The position numbers were made by a program, and so were the translations under genes. The notes under the pieces were generated by a model. That model saw only the letters and a program-made list of their open reading frames with translations. It did no database searches and was not told the origin of the DNA. DNA of 64,000 bases from Delia radicum (taxonomy: Eukaryota; Arthropoda; Insecta; Diptera; Anthomyiidae), in assembly GCA_021234595.1 (NCBI GenBank), contig CM037851.1, positions 108,875,507-108,939,506 of the forward strand. The letters run 5' to 3'. Below are positions 19,710 through 32,150 of this stretch, piece after piece (position 1 is the first letter of the stretch; every line of letters starts with the position of its first letter).

Positions 19710-20543
19710 TGCATAACCCATTAGACTGCATAAAACAAATAGCTTGTAACCCCACTTGTGGGGCTTATTTGGTAAGTACTGTTTTAGGAAATGACCTATT
19801 TTAGTTGAACACATTTGTTCATCTAGTGAGAGGCGTTGATCTATAGGAATAGATGAGCATGTTTCATTGAGGTGGTCTATTACAGGTCTAATATTGTGTA
19901 GACGATCGTGATTTGGATGATCTCTTGGAAGATGTTCCTCATTGTTGTTGAAGTGCAACATGCTTCTTATGGCCTCAAAACGATTTACCGGCATAACGGT
20001 TTTTATTGGTTCATAACCAAACTTATTATTCCAACAAGAACGCACACTAGGGAAATGTTGGACCGACATAAACATCAAAATGCCAATGAATTTTTTTAAT
20101 TCGCATACAGTTGTAACGAAAGAGCTAGATGGGTTTGTTTGAATGGCATACAGATTAGTTTCATTCACAATTTTTTGTAGAAATTCAGTAGTAAAATAGA
20201 AGTGAAAACATCTATATGGTGTATCCAGATCGGCTACATTTGGATCTAATGTGACGGCTTCATGTGTTATTTTAGAGGCATCAAAAGTCAGTTGATCTTT
20301 TTACCAGATAAGGCTACGTCTATCAAACAAATTCATGAAGTTACCTGGACCTTCATTTGGTACATATGAGTCAGGATTACCTTGAGTTGCAAGTTCGTCT
20401 TCATTTGTTTCTTGTTCCTCTATCATCTCGTCTTCTTCCGTCAAATTTTGCACGATATCTCTTGCAATCGTGTAAAATTGATCCTTGTCATCATTCTCAT
20501 TCTCCAAACCATCGTCGGACCGTCTTCCAAAGCAGCTAGGATT
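19710..20543 (-). pseudogene. piggyBac-family transposase, N-terminal part, broken
   Basis: A DDE transposase that moves elements between TTAA sites. The acidic N-terminus (EEILAALEDG; then NENDDKDQFYTIARD, EEDEMIEEQETNEDE) leads to the core: ELKKFIGILMFM, CWNNKFGYEPIK, RFEAIRSMLHFNN and LSLDEQMCSTKIGH carrying the first catalytic Asp, then KQYLPNKPHKWGYKLFVLC. It ends there because the errantiviral LTR begins at 19709; the remaining acids are gone. A frameshift sits near 20520 and one in-frame TAA near 20301-20303 separates RRSLIW from KDQLTFD. No TTAA-flanked termini of this copy were found. Confidence 0.88.
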
Positions 20544-20689
20544 TCTTCGATATCCTTAGTTGCAATGAAATAAGGGAATGATTAGAAAGAACGAGAAATG
20601 AATTTAGTTTTTTAGTTTGTGCAAAATAAATGTGAATTAAAAAATTCAAAAATATGTAATCAAAAAGATCGCAAAAATACCTAAGAAAT

Positions 20690-20880
20690 ACTTAAAAAAA
20701 AATTTAAATCACGCAAACTCACTCAGTAAATTTGACTCACTCACGCTCACGCACAAACTTATTTTTTCTACTCACGCACATGCTCGACTCACGTGAGTAA
20801 AATTGTTTTCACTCACGATTACGCGTGAATCACGCGTGATTCACGCAAGTTTCGTGTATCTAGCAGATCTCTACTTTATA
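20690..20880. repeat. Cluster of ACTCACGC/TCACGTGAG words
   Basis: At least ten occurrences of TCACG or CGTGA in 190 bp, partly palindromic (TGAATCACGCGTGATTCACG). A similar cluster in the opposite sense lies at 39360-39460 and 39630. Probably the end of a decayed element. Confidence 0.5.
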
Positions 20881-21228
20881 CTGAAAATTTTCTATTTAAG
20901 CATACAGTGTATGGAAAAATAAATTGAGAAATACGTCTAAAATAAAGTTTGTATTTATATATTTAAAAGTCAATTAAAATATTAATTGATTCAATTAAAT
21001 ATTTGTTTAGAAACAAATTTAATTAAAATCAAATCTTTAATTAAATATTTTGATATTGATAATTTTTTCTGTGTAGCAATCAAACTCGTGGTGAGGGTAT
21101 TTTCCTAACAAGCAGCATGACGTTGCTAAACTTAAAGAGTTTGAGATATTAAATTGTAATGTTCACTTAAGATAATTTAAATAGATATTTTCAATAAAAA
21201 TGTTCGAGTTAGCATTAAAATTTCGAGT
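20881..21228. other. AT-rich stretch with a MITE end
   Basis: Contains one isolated TTTTTTCTGTGTAG terminus (about 21064-21078) of the CACAGAAAAAA MITE family. Nothing else recognised. Confidence 0.45.
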
Positions 21229-22361
21229 TACTGAGAGAATCATCTTCACTTCAGTAATGAATTTCTTTATAGCTTTAATATGAAAATTGTCACTGGAACT
21301 CGTCCATTTAAACTTCTCATAGAATCTATGAAAGAGGTTTCATTAAAGGCAATGTGTATGAAATGTTTTTAGAATTAATGAAAATCTTCATAAAACGAAT
21401 GAATCATTCCGACAATGAAGCGTTTATGGAATTTATGAAACTGTTTCATAAAGTTTTTTAATATTAAGAAGTTGTTTGAATTAATAAAAATCTTCATAAA
21501 TGTCTTGAATAATGTATAGGAACTAAGCCAATAAACCGCTTCATATGATTTTTTAAACTATTTCATAGAAGTCCACTTTAAAAAATATGTTGAACACTTG
21601 AGAATTAAATATTAAAACTAAAGTCTGAAATGTATGAAAATTAATGAAATTATGAAATGTTTATGAAAATTAAAAAAATTAAGTCTTTGCAATAATTTCA
21701 TAGCTCTAAAGAAATTTTTCATTAAATTTAGGAAGAGATAATTTATGAAATCGAATGAGATAATTTATGAAATCGAATGAAAAAAAGTAAAAAGTTTCTT
21801 AGCATTAATAAAATTTCTTGAATATAATGAAATGCTGTATGTATTGTTGATCTCTTAAATTGCATTTCATTTTGAAATGTCAGGTTTGAGATTATAATTA
21901 AATGTTACTATTCCAAATAAAAAATTCTAATTGTTAATAAATGTAAGAGAAGATAAACAAATCAGCGCTGGTGTCTAAACTTGTAAGAAAGCACGAAAAT
22001 AACTCATGTCCTTCTGGTAATCAATTAACATCACCGATTTTCTGTGGTTGGTTGATATACATATATACCTGATCAAACATTGAGTTTATTGCGGGTGGTG
22101 GATTAGAATGAGGCTGATGATGATCTTGTCGCTTATGTCGAAAGTGCGGCACTCCCTCTAGCGCTGATCCCCATAAGATTTTTTCATCTTCTCTTACATT
22201 TATTAACAATTAGTGTTTTCTATTTGTAATAGTAACATTTAATTATGATCTCAAACGTGAAAATTCAAAACTAAACGCAATAATGAAATTCTTCATTGAA
22301 TCTACGAAAAAATATATGAAATTGTTTCATAATAATCATGAAGGATTATTGTCTCAGTGTA
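21229..22361. mobile_element. Longer relative of the TACACTGAGAGAA MITE, with nested insert
   Basis: Starts TACTGAGAGAATCATC and ends TTGTCTCAGTGTA. The ATGAAAT-rich interior is shared with 910-1316 (for example GAATCATTCCGACAATGAAGCG). A second inverted-repeat unit is nested at 21881-22259. Confidence 0.65.
21881..22259. mobile_element. Nested unit with 74-bp inverted arms around a foreign-looking core
   Basis: Arms CAGGTTTGAGATTATAATTA... (21881-21954) and its complement (22186-22259) match at about nine in ten bases. The 230-bp core is much less AT-rich and on the minus strand is open for EKILWGSALEGVPHF, RHKRQDHHQPHSNPPP and SMFDQ. It then reaches CAG|GTATAT, a good splice donor (about 22075). 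It could be a captured host exon; the product is not recognised. Confidence 0.55.
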
Positions 22362-22980
22362 GGATGTTAAAACTTAAAAATTTCTTTAATTTTTTTCATG
22401 AGGCAATACTTTGTTTTGCTTAATACCATATAGTAATTTAGTTCTGCCAATCCAATTATATATCGCCCGTCTAATAACGTTTGGTATAACGCATTGTAAG
22501 ATACAATAAAAAAAGTTTTCCAAAGCGTAAGTGTATACATAATTTCATACTTAACTATATTAAATTGTACAAAACTGGATCACACTATACAAGATTATAT
22601 AATATTATTTTTACTAGCGTCATCTGATATTGACTTAATTGACAATTTTCTTCGTTACAGATAAACCAAAATCAGAAGGACAATTTTATATGACTACGTT
22701 ATCGTTCGGTAACAAACCAAAAAAGGCGATTGTTCGCAGTTTAATGAAAATTTCTTTTCGTTCGTGGTAGACGACCTGGCCATTAAATTTGTAATTGAAA
22801 CATTATCGACAGATCGATTAACGATAATGAAAACAAAAATACGTTTATTTCAAATGTATTTACGTTTGATCGACAAACTGTATGTTTTTACTGTCACATT
22901 TTTTTTTTGTACGTGACCCGCTATTTATTACTTTAAAGAAATTGGAATTCTGTTATGCGTAAGTTAGTGAAATAAAGTAC
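22362..22980. other. Intergenic stretch, nothing recognised
   Basis: No ORF, RNA gene or inverted repeat identified. Confidence 0.45.
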
Positions 22981-23559
22981 CTGCACTTACAAGGGGAGTC
23001 TCCCGATGGGTTCTCTCCGATCTTAATGAAATTTGGATATGTGATAAACAGGAACAGGGCTTCATGAACACAAAAAGCGTTTTTTCGGTGCCTCTAATAT
23101 GCATTAAAAATCTTAAAATATGCACTAAAAATTAAAAAATATCTATTATTATTTTTTTTTCTTAATTTTACTAAAAACCTAACACAAAAAAAATAAAGTT
23201 TTATATCAGTCTCATTTGACTAAAGAGGATACAAGCTGTACAAGCCCTGTTAATTGTCCTCTTACATTTTATATGCAAATTGGGCTCAAAGAGAAACAGT
23301 TTTTAGTGATTTTTAAATACTTATTTTTCAATATAAATAATTAAAATTTTGTGTTAATTCTGCAGAACGTATGCAGAGAATATATTAAGCAACACAATTT
23401 ATTTTTAAAATTAAATTAAAATTGTTTAAAAACATGAAAAATAAATAATTTTAAGTGCATCTCTTTGCACGTTGATTCTAAACTTTCAACATCCCAGTTC
23501 AGCTTCTATAAAGCTGAGTACTTGGATAGGGCTTGGTCATATAAACAATAAAAATTAAA

Positions 23560-23760
23560 GTAGTTTTTGTTTTACGAAAAACTAAGAAAAATGCAATAGA
23601 AATATGCATTTAAAGCAAAATAAATAAAAATATGTATTTAATGCCAAATAAGTAAAAATCTGCAATAAAAATATGTATGCATTTAAAGCAAAATATGTAA
23701 AAATATGCATTTATAACAAAATATGCAAAAATATGCACAAACAAATCGATGCCATTTTAA
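23560..23760. repeat. AAAATATGCATTTA tandem words
   Basis: Loose tandem repetition of AAAATATGCATTTAAAGC. The same words fill 26560-26960 (inside a MITE) and 46070-46180, always ending near AACAAATCGATGCCATTTT, so they mark one element family. Confidence 0.55.
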
Positions 23761-24123
23761 CGCTAATTCTTTGATTCACAAAGAATTTTTGTTTACCCTG
23801 ATCTAGGGTTCTACAAATTGAGTTTTGACTCACCGAGTTTTTGGATGAAAAGGTCGAAAAGTCAACTTTCTTCTAAAGAAAAAGTTGAAAAGTCAACTTT
23901 TGCTTTGGACTTGTCATAAAAGCAAATTAAGCTTTAGTCGATAACACAATAGACAAACATAGAGACAGTGATGCCAACAAAATCATTAAATATGACATAA
24001 AACCCAAAACCATATAAAAAGATCCTATGTGGATAAAATGTGCCAAATTGTAAAGGAGGAGTAAGAGTTTGGAAAAATAAATTGTGCACTCACACAATTC
24101 ATTACACGGTGAGCATCAGTATA

Positions 24124-25055
24124 CAGAAAAAACTAAAAACGGGTTTCAATTAAAAATTTTATTGTATCAATTAATATTTTAATTGATTTTGCACCTACGA
24201 CTGAAATGATAGTATTAACTAAAAAATTTGCAGACAGTTTATTAAAACTCTTTCAATTAAAATAATAATAATATCAATTAAAAGAGTTATTGTTTTTCTT
24301 TACAACCTCAATTAAAAAGTTTAGTTAATTGATTAAAACCTTAATTGGAACTTAAGAAGAAAACAATGGTAGTTTTAATTGAAAACTCGTATTTTTTATT
24401 TTTGTTATATGCCCCCCATTAAATAAAAAAAGAAATGTAGGTTTGTAAATTAAATTGACATTTTATTTATAATAAAATTAAAGCCTTTTAATATAAAAAT
24501 GTATTATAAGAACTTGTATCTTGAACTTTTTCTTGTAATTGAATTGCTTTCTTAAAAAAATCACACACAACTTTAAAATGATAGTTTAATGACACTTAAC
24601 TTATTGAAAATTTAATTATTTACAAAAATAATAGTTTAATTGTCCTTTTTCGATAAGGTTTATTTAAATCCACATGTGCACTTTTATTACCACAGATAAA
24701 ACACGAAACTAAATTAAGTTTTCGTGCGTACACGAATATCTCAACAAAAAGAGTGTTGCAAACTCTAGTAAAATAACTACGATTTTGCGTGTATTTGAAA
24801 TCGGTAAACTATTCAACTTATTACAAATTAAATAATATATTGATATAATTAAACCTTTCTAATCTAAATAAAATATAAAAAAAAATAGTTTGCCAAATCT
24901 TTAAAAATGTTGTTTACATGTTGTCAACACTGTATAGATATATTAGAAAATTCAATAAATTTTTTAATTGAATCAATTAAAAAAAATGTTTAAATTGCCA
25001 TTGATATTCAAACAATCGATTAATTAGATATTTTTGGCCCATAATTTTTTCTGTG
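24124..25055. mobile_element. CACAGAAAAAA-family MITE, long version
   Basis: Left end TA-CAGAAAAAACTAAAAAC, right end TTTTTTCTGTG-TA. The interior is rich in TCAATTAAAA words shared with 41544-42067. About 930 bp, no ORF. Confidence 0.65.
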
Positions 25056-26035
25056 TACACGAAAGTAGAATACCACAAATTTAAAAATTCATTTGGAACA
25101 TTAAATTTCATTCAATATGGCCAGTTTAAAATGATTTTAGACTTTTGGCAATCTGCTTGATGCGATTAGCCTTATAGTGCAAAACTTATTTGTTCGCTGA
25201 CATTGAAATTTTAATTTTTGTTAATTACTTTTGGTGGTTTTTCGGAAAAAAATGCAATAATAGTGAATGAAATGTGAAAAAGTGCCAAAAAGTATTTTTT
25301 TTTTTCGAACTTCGTCTTACAAATTGGTAATGTTTAAGATTTTTTTCTTCAAGATAATTTTATCGTTTATATTTATTTCATTCGCTATCATTACCAATAA
25401 ACCATCAATTATACTTTCAGATACCAATTAATTGACCCGAAAACAATCAAAATACTAAGTTTTTCTCGAATTAGAAATTTTGCATACAAAAAATTGAAAA
25501 GTCGACTTTTGAAAAATCGACAAAATCGAAAAGTCGAAAAGTCAACTAATAAAGTTTTTACAAAAATTAAAATTACCCAATTTTCGCATTTTCGGCTTAT
25601 TTCCAATTGTTTAAGAGGAATTTTATACACACCAGGTAGTGTATAAAACATGTCCGATAACTTACAAGTATTTATATAATTACAAAAAATATGTTTAAAG
25701 GGATATTAAAACTGGCGTTTTGTTAAAGAATTATAGTTAGATTAGTCCGAAGAGCTTTTTAACTGATATTTTAAATATTTTATTATAAATGGCAACCCTA
25801 ACAAACTACATAGGCAATATTGGTGTCAAAACCCTTAAACGTGGGATTGTTGCGCTAAAAAAAATACGCGTCCCTTATTATTTCTTTTATTTTTTTTTTT
25901 TTTTTCTTTATTCTCCAATTTTCATTAAGATCGGAGGGAACCCATCGGGGCACTACCCTTGTTAGTATGTTTTTGTATTGTACGTACATTTGTGAATATA
26001 TTAAGTTTAGACTTCACTAACAAAAAAAAAGAAAA

Positions 26036-26080
26036 CTTTTATATAGGGGGTCGTTTTAAATTAACGTTTATTGTCAATTT
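26036..26080 (+). promoter_or_regulatory. Core promoter of the split host gene
   Basis: TTTTATATAGG (26037-26047) is a good TATA box. A pyrimidine-flanked TCAATT initiator-like site lies about 33 bp downstream (26073-26078), and the ATG follows at 26126, leaving a leader of about 50 bases. The spacing is right for RNA polymerase II. Confidence 0.5.
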
Positions 26081-26125
26081 TGTTTTCGAACCGCGTACAA
26101 GCAGCGACGATCAAAGCGCGTAAAT

Positions 26126-26261
26126 ATGTCATCATATTCAGCTATTTTATTATCAGTACTGTGCTGCACAGTATGTTTTGCTGCAGGCAAAGGCGATGCA
26201 TCGTTTCCTCAGGACACTTACATAAATGCATTGCAAAATTCACATCAAACTGATAATAATG
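26126..26261 (+). CDS. Split host gene, exon 1: signal peptide
   Basis: ATG at 26126 opens 45 codons plus one base. Residues 1-20 (MSSYSAILLSVLCCTVCFAA) are a textbook signal peptide; KGDASFPQDTYINALQNSH and QTDNN follow. The exon ends in AATG|GTGCGT, a consensus donor in phase 1. That phase and residue (Gly46) are completed exactly by the acceptor at 51672-51673. Too short to stand out as an ORF; the TATA box, signal peptide and donor together support it. Confidence 0.72.
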
Positions 26262-26538
26262 GTGCGTACATATTTGTACATATAAATAAGTGAAAAACTA
26301 ATATTTTTAAAACGAAATTTTACGGTTCAAATGTGAATTTAGTTTAGTGCTTAAGAAAAATTCCCAAGAATCGACAATGTTAAAAAATTGAAAAAAAAAT
26401 AAATAAATAAATAAATATTAATTGTGCTCCTCTAAAGTATAATGACCAATAATAAAAAAAAACTAAAAATTATCCCAATTTTACACTTTATTGAGGAAAA
26501 GTGACATTGCTTAGCTTTCCGATTTGAACATAATCACT

Positions 26539-27068
26539 AGGGCAAGGCATTTCATGCAACTAAAAAAAGAAAAGGCACTTAAAATATGCAGCAAAGAATC
26601 AAAAATATGCTCTTAAAGTATCAATTTAAATCGAAATATGTACAAAAAAACAAATAAACCAAAAAAAAGCACTTACAATCTAAAAAAATATGCACGTACA
26701 ATTTTTGTATTTTAAAAAATCGAATTGCTGATTTAAATATGAATTCCAATATATGTACATGCCTAAGGAATAAAAACTTGATGCAAAGCTCAGGGTTAAA
26801 CATTTTTTCTTTGTTTATTTTTAATTAAAACTGAATTTTAATTTTTAAAAAATGTGCAATTAAATTAAAAATATGCAAAAAATGCTAAACTATGCCATAA
26901 AATATGCATTTAGAGCAAAATATGCATTTACAACAAAATATGCAAAAAATATGCAACAACAAATCAATGCCATTTTGTTGAAAATTCTTTAAATCGGAAA
27001 AGAATTTGGTCAAAATCCATTTTAGACTACTGACTAAAAACATGCATTTGCATGAAATTCCTTGCCCT
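26539..27068. mobile_element. MITE with AGGGCAAGG termini
   Basis: AGGGCAAGGCATTTCATGCA at the left faces TGCATGAAATTCCTTGCCCT at the right (18 of 20 bases complementary). The centre is ATATGCA-rich repeats as at 23560-23760. Confidence 0.75.
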
Positions 27069-28290
27069 AATAATCAAGAAATTCGTTAAAGATGCCCGGT
27101 GTAGAAATACATAACCAAGTAATGGATTATAAAACCCTATATGTGGTAATGGTAACTAAATGCTTATCCCATTACATTACGAACTATGCACTTTTATATG
27201 GGGATGTCAAAATAGCAAACAAAAACTGTAATATTAACAAAATTTTTGCTATGTTAACCACAAATTTAGTAGAATTCAAATAACAGTTTATTTTGGTAAA
27301 ATCATCAGAATTTTTTTTCCTGATGTTTTTGCTGATTTTAGCAGATTATTTTGTTACTTTTAATTAACTAAAATTTAGCTCCAATTTAACTAAGTTTTTG
27401 TAAGTTCAACAGACTTATTTTATTGGTTTTCACAAAAAAATTCGGTTAACACAACTAAATTTCAGTTGCAACACCCAAAATATTCAAAAATCACATTTGA
27501 ATTTGGTTGCATTAACCGAATTTACTGGTTGTAGCCACCAAAATACACTTTTCAATTCGGTTGGCACTTCATTTTTCTGTGTGTACAAGCATACGAGAAA
27601 TGAAAAAATATTTGGTCACCTTTAGGCTTACTACATAAATTGACAAAATCAATACAATAAAAGATTTTAAAGAAAATATTTGGTATTTACAAATTTTTTT
27701 AATAAGTTATGCTCGTGTCGGGAATTGAATCTTTAGATTGCCAATCAACAGCTTTATCTCTACATGATATATCTCAGACCGAATTTTGTGCTGCCCTAAA
27801 ACCAAAAACCTCCCAAAATAAAAATTAATTAATTAAATAAATAAATAAACAATTTGGGGCATGGCCATTGGAAAAACATTTGACCATATTAAAAATTTAT
27901 TCATACTACACTTAAAGCAGGCGCGGATCAAGAAAAAGGTTTGGAGTGTTTTTACAAAATTTTCTATTATTTCTTATATTTTTGTATTAAAAAAAAAATC
28001 GTTTTGGGGGAGGCAATGTCTCATGTTTCCTCCCCATGGATCCGTGCCTGAATTTAAAGAAAGCTTTATTATATTTTTGAAAACCTTAACAAATGTACTC
28101 CAGTAAATAACAAATATCCATTTTGATCTATCTCTGTATATAATTCAGATATGGGACATTTTAAAAATAAAAATGTTGATTAAAATTTTTTATCAAATAA
28201 AAGAAAAATGTTAAAACTAGTTTAATAAAATTTTACAAAAAGTTTGATGATTTTTATATAAACTACACAAATATGACAATTTTCCATACA
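27069..28290. other. Intronic AT-rich stretch, little recognised
   Basis: An isolated MITE-like end TTTTTCTGTGTGTAC lies at about 27575-27590, with an AATTCGGTT-rich block before it (27430-27570). The frame at 27861-28106 has no protein-like composition. Confidence 0.45.
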
Positions 28291-28294
28291 TTAA

Positions 28295-29020
28295 CCCTTT
28301 CACTACCGACTTTTATTATATTATTAGGGGTCCTTAAATTAGAAAGAAATAGGTTTACTTATATGGCTTATATCACCCTACTACCAATCAAAAAATCGAT
28401 TTTTTGGGATTCCTCAACCCAGTTTTACCACTAAAATATTGTGGGCGTTGTGGTGTAATGGTTACCGCGTTGGATTGTTACACAGATCACTGTCGGCGAC
28501 AACATCAATTTAGAAAAATAATATGTATAAAGTTTCTATCCCTCATACATATCGCAGCGCCTTCCTTCGGTGTTCTCATAGCACTTAACCAAACCGAAGT
28601 AAACATAATGAATCAGGGCTATGAACCAAAAAGCTTCAATAAGTTCGCAAACTCTCCATCAGGTGGCGAGCAACAACTGTTCTAAGACTTATCATCTGGC
28701 GTAATAACAGTGTTGCCATGTCTAAATCCCTTTCTCTTTCCCCACCTTTAATATGTCCACTATCCAATTTCAAAAGAAAACAACACATTAATAAATAGGA
28801 AGAATTTCCTGAGTGTTGCTCCTCTATTTGTTCTGGTCATTAAACGAATGTATGTGCCAAATTTCGAGATTCTAGCGTTGCCAGTTTAGGAGATACACCA
28901 AACGACCATTTTTTCGCAGATAAAGGCTGATTAAAAAATAGGAGTTTGTTAACAAAAATAGCGACTATATTGCCCTGATTAAAAAAGTGTACACTGTAGT
29001 GTACGAGGGTAGTGAAAGGG
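28295..29020. mobile_element. piggyBac-type MITE (CCCTTTCACTACC termini, TTAA target)
   Basis: CCCTTTCACTACC and GGTAGTGAAAGGG are perfect 13-bp inverted ends, each flanked by TTAA (28291-28294, 29021-29024), the piggyBac signature. A subterminal palindrome GTACACT-GT-AGTGTAC sits just inside the right end. The centre holds a tRNA-like stretch GGTGTAATGGTTACCGCG (28450-28467). It is not coding and could depend on a transposase like the broken one at 19710-20543. Confidence 0.88.
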
Positions 29021-29024
29021 TTAA

Positions 29025-30999
29025 GTAGATTGACTAATATTTGGATAATATGTGAACATTTCTAGAATTTTTTTTAAACAACATAATCTCAATATTTCAT
29101 ATCATCGATTTGATAAAATTTTTTTTTTTTAGATTTAGTTTTTGCTTCGGTGTACGACACTCGAAAAAAAATTTAGTAAAGTCAGCAAAAAAAATTGCTG
29201 AATCAGCAAAATTTTTGTCAGGAGGGTGCTTGCAAAAAAATTGCTGAAAGTCTTTTGCTGAAAATTAGCGGGCTGATTTTTAGCAACAAAAATCTTGCTA
29301 ACACTTAATTGATTTAAAATTAAAAATCCTTTTTAAAAGTTAATAAAATTATTGCTGAATATTTGTAGACTGAAAAAACTCAAAAAATTTTTAGAAAAAT
29401 TTAAAAATAATTTACAATACGTTACAAAATATAAAAAATGTTTATAATCCCACATTGACGACACGAATTTATTTAATATCTGAAAATATATAGAAATAAT
29501 TATATATAACATAAATAAATTATCTTTCAACTAATTAGATCAGTGGTTGTCTCAATGATGGCATCATCCTAGAAACGAAACAAAAAGAAATAAGAAAATA
29601 TACAACCTTTTTTACAATAAGAAAAAGGGAACATACTAAATTACGTAAAATATGTCCTTGTCTTTCGCTTTAGTCTGTCTACCTGAACGCACATTTGCTT
29701 GCAATTTGACCACACTACATTAATAGTCACTTTCATCATTTAGGTTACAAATACACATTTAATCTTTATTGCATTTAAATATTTTGTTTTTAATTTAATT
29801 AATAGACAATTACTTTGACAAGCCGGTGACAACACATAATTCAAGTATTTTAATCGATTTCTGGAATTCGAAAGAAACTGGTTAACCGGTTTTAAAATTT
29901 TACTCAATTATACTTAGATGTAGAATATGGAGGTGTTTCAAGATCATTAATTTTCGATCAGCTTTTTGTATGTTCGAGAAGTTTAAAAACACAATAATTA
30001 TTTTTATAAATTTTATTTATGAGCGTTGTTGTCTGAAAAAATGTCAAAAAAATTATGTGATTTTTATTTCAAAATTAAAATCTTATTTTTGTATCTTTTA
30101 AAATCAAATAAAAAAAAATACAGAATCGTTACACTGGAACAATTTAAAAATTACACAGAAAATACTAATTTTGATTCTATGTCAAGTCCAAATGTTTAAT
30201 TCTTCAAAAAAGTTGTTAAAAAAAAACACAAAGTTAAAAAAATATTTGTTTTGAAGCCAGAAAATCTTAATAAAAATTAATTTAAGCCTTTAAAAATTCA
30301 ATTCATTCCAAGTTTCTTTGGGGAATACATTTTTAAAAGAAACAATTTTCCGAATTTCAAAGATTGCACTAGGAAATTCATTACAAAAATATCTTATTAA
30401 GGAATGTGTTTGTTTTTGGCACGCGACATAAAAAGGCTTTTATATACGGACAATTTATACACATGATTATTAGAGGAATGTTAACTTTAAATTTTGATTT
30501 TTATTAATTAATGCTTTGATTGTTGTAGCACTAGGTCCAATAGTTTTGCGGTGCGACATTTAAGATAAATCGGATTTCATAACCCTTGGCGACCTGCGCA
30601 AAAAGCTTCTGCTAAATGGACAAAAAATTAAAATTAATTTTTAAAAATAAATTTTCTGATACATCATCTTTTAAACAAAAATTCTAATGTAATTTTTAAA
30701 AAATTTCTAAAACAGAGAAATAAGATGCCATTTAAGAAAATTTTCAACAATCGAAAACCGGTAGCGGGGTGCTACAAGTTAAAGCTATCCGATTATTCTC
30801 AAATTTGCACCAAATAACTTTTACCCCTAATACTTTAATAATCTGATCAATAAATAGAAATTTTTCAAAAAAAAGTTTTTCTCCATACAAAAAAATGCCG
30901 CTCTAACGGACAATTTAATTTTTTTTTTTGTAATTTTGAATGACAAAAATTAAACATTTTTGGTGGCACATCATTTCAAATTAAAAAAAAAAACCATTT
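29025..30999. other. Intronic AT-rich stretch, nothing firm
   Basis: TCAGCAAAA/GCTGAAAA words cluster at 29170-29300, echoing 27300-27380. Otherwise no ORF, RNA gene or paired termini seen. Confidence 0.45.
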
Positions 31000-31230
31000 G
31001 AAATTCAAAAAAATTCTAAATATAATAAAAAAAAAAAAACAATTTAAATTCAAAAAATATCAAATATAATTCACCAAAAATCAAATGTAATTCAGAAAAC
31101 ACCAAATGTAATTCAGAAAGCAAAGAACAACGTAAACAAACACAAATAAAATTAAAAAATCACGACATGTTATTCAAAAAAACCAAATCATATTCAAAAA
31201 GTACTAAATTTTATTCAATAATTTCGGATA
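31000..31230. repeat. Minisatellite of CAAATGTAATTCAGAAAAC units
   Basis: About ten imperfect units of 18-22 bp, based on AAATNTAATTCAAAAAA. They grade into A-rich sequence on the left. Confidence 0.6.
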
Positions 31231-32150
31231 GGGGAGAGTTTATAATAACTCAGTGAAAAACATCCCGATTACAAAAAATGAATATAATGTTACAAACAAA
31301 TTAATCAAATTTTATATAGCCTTATATCTAATTGAATTACAATTAGATAAGATATGTGATCGTTTGCATATAATCATGCATTATTTTATATAAATATATA
31401 TGTTTTTGTATGATATTATATATAAATACATACTTTTATGTATGTTTATATAGACACAATTTTTCCTCTAAAGTTTTTAATACGATGCCGCATATAATTA
31501 CATATTTTTACATATCGAACAATATATAATCGTAGGTATATGACATATACAATTATATATTAATTAATTTTAACTTTAGGCAACCACACATGCCGGGGGT
31601 GTCCCGGGTTGGGTTTTAAAATGGAGAAAATCGGCTTCCACTGTATCTTCTTAACTAAAAAAAATAATTTTTTTATTCGCGATCAAAGTTATTTTCTTAG
31701 ATTTGTTGGAACTTTAAAGTTTGGATTCGACAATTTGTTTACTTTTTAAAATTGTTCGACTTTTTTTATAATTGACTCTTCTGTCGTGAAATAACCTACA
31801 TATGTTCTAAATGTAATATTTTATATAAAAACTGTATTCTTACTCTACAAAATAGTGACTATCGAGGCTAATTTTCTCTGTCGAAATTTTAACGAGGGTC
31901 GTTTAAAATAAAATCTTCACACAAATTTTGACTTGTCTGCTTAAATCCCCACGATAAGTCATACCTTGGCCAAAACATAGTATGAAGAAAATATTTGTCT
32001 TCTTCTTCTGCAAAAAAATTCTACAATATTTCTTTGGCAAACGTCTATTTTAAAAGTTATAGCTCAAAAAGGCTTTGAAGTACTTTTACGCTATTTTTTA
32101 GCGCTAAAGGCTCAAAACGACTGGCCTGTTTGCAACCAAATGATCCGATC
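31231..32150. other. Intronic stretch, nothing recognised
   Basis: Tracts of TATATAATTATAT words like those at 13560-13930 and 33070-33300. No ORF or paired ends. Confidence 0.45.

Larger units (their letters stand above)
22985..25970. repeat. Composite element with facing CCGATGGGTTC modules
   Basis: CTTACAAGGGGAGTCTCCCG plus ATGGGTTCTCTCCGATCTTAATG (22988-23030) is answered by its complement at 25918-25968. A related module sits inside both hAT copies (about 13390-13430, 40620-40675). Between them are ATGCA-rich units (23560-23760), an AAAAGTCGAC-type cluster at each side (23815-23905, 25490-25550) and a MITE. No coding sequence. Confidence 0.5.

Noticed and set aside
28404..28685. 93-codon ORF with a Cys-rich start
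   Set aside because: It lies wholly within the piggyBac MITE, shows no domain and has no conserved partner; chance frame.
31000..31230. CRISPR-like array
   Set aside because: Units are contiguous and degenerate with no unique spacers, and the genome is eukaryotic; it is a minisatellite.
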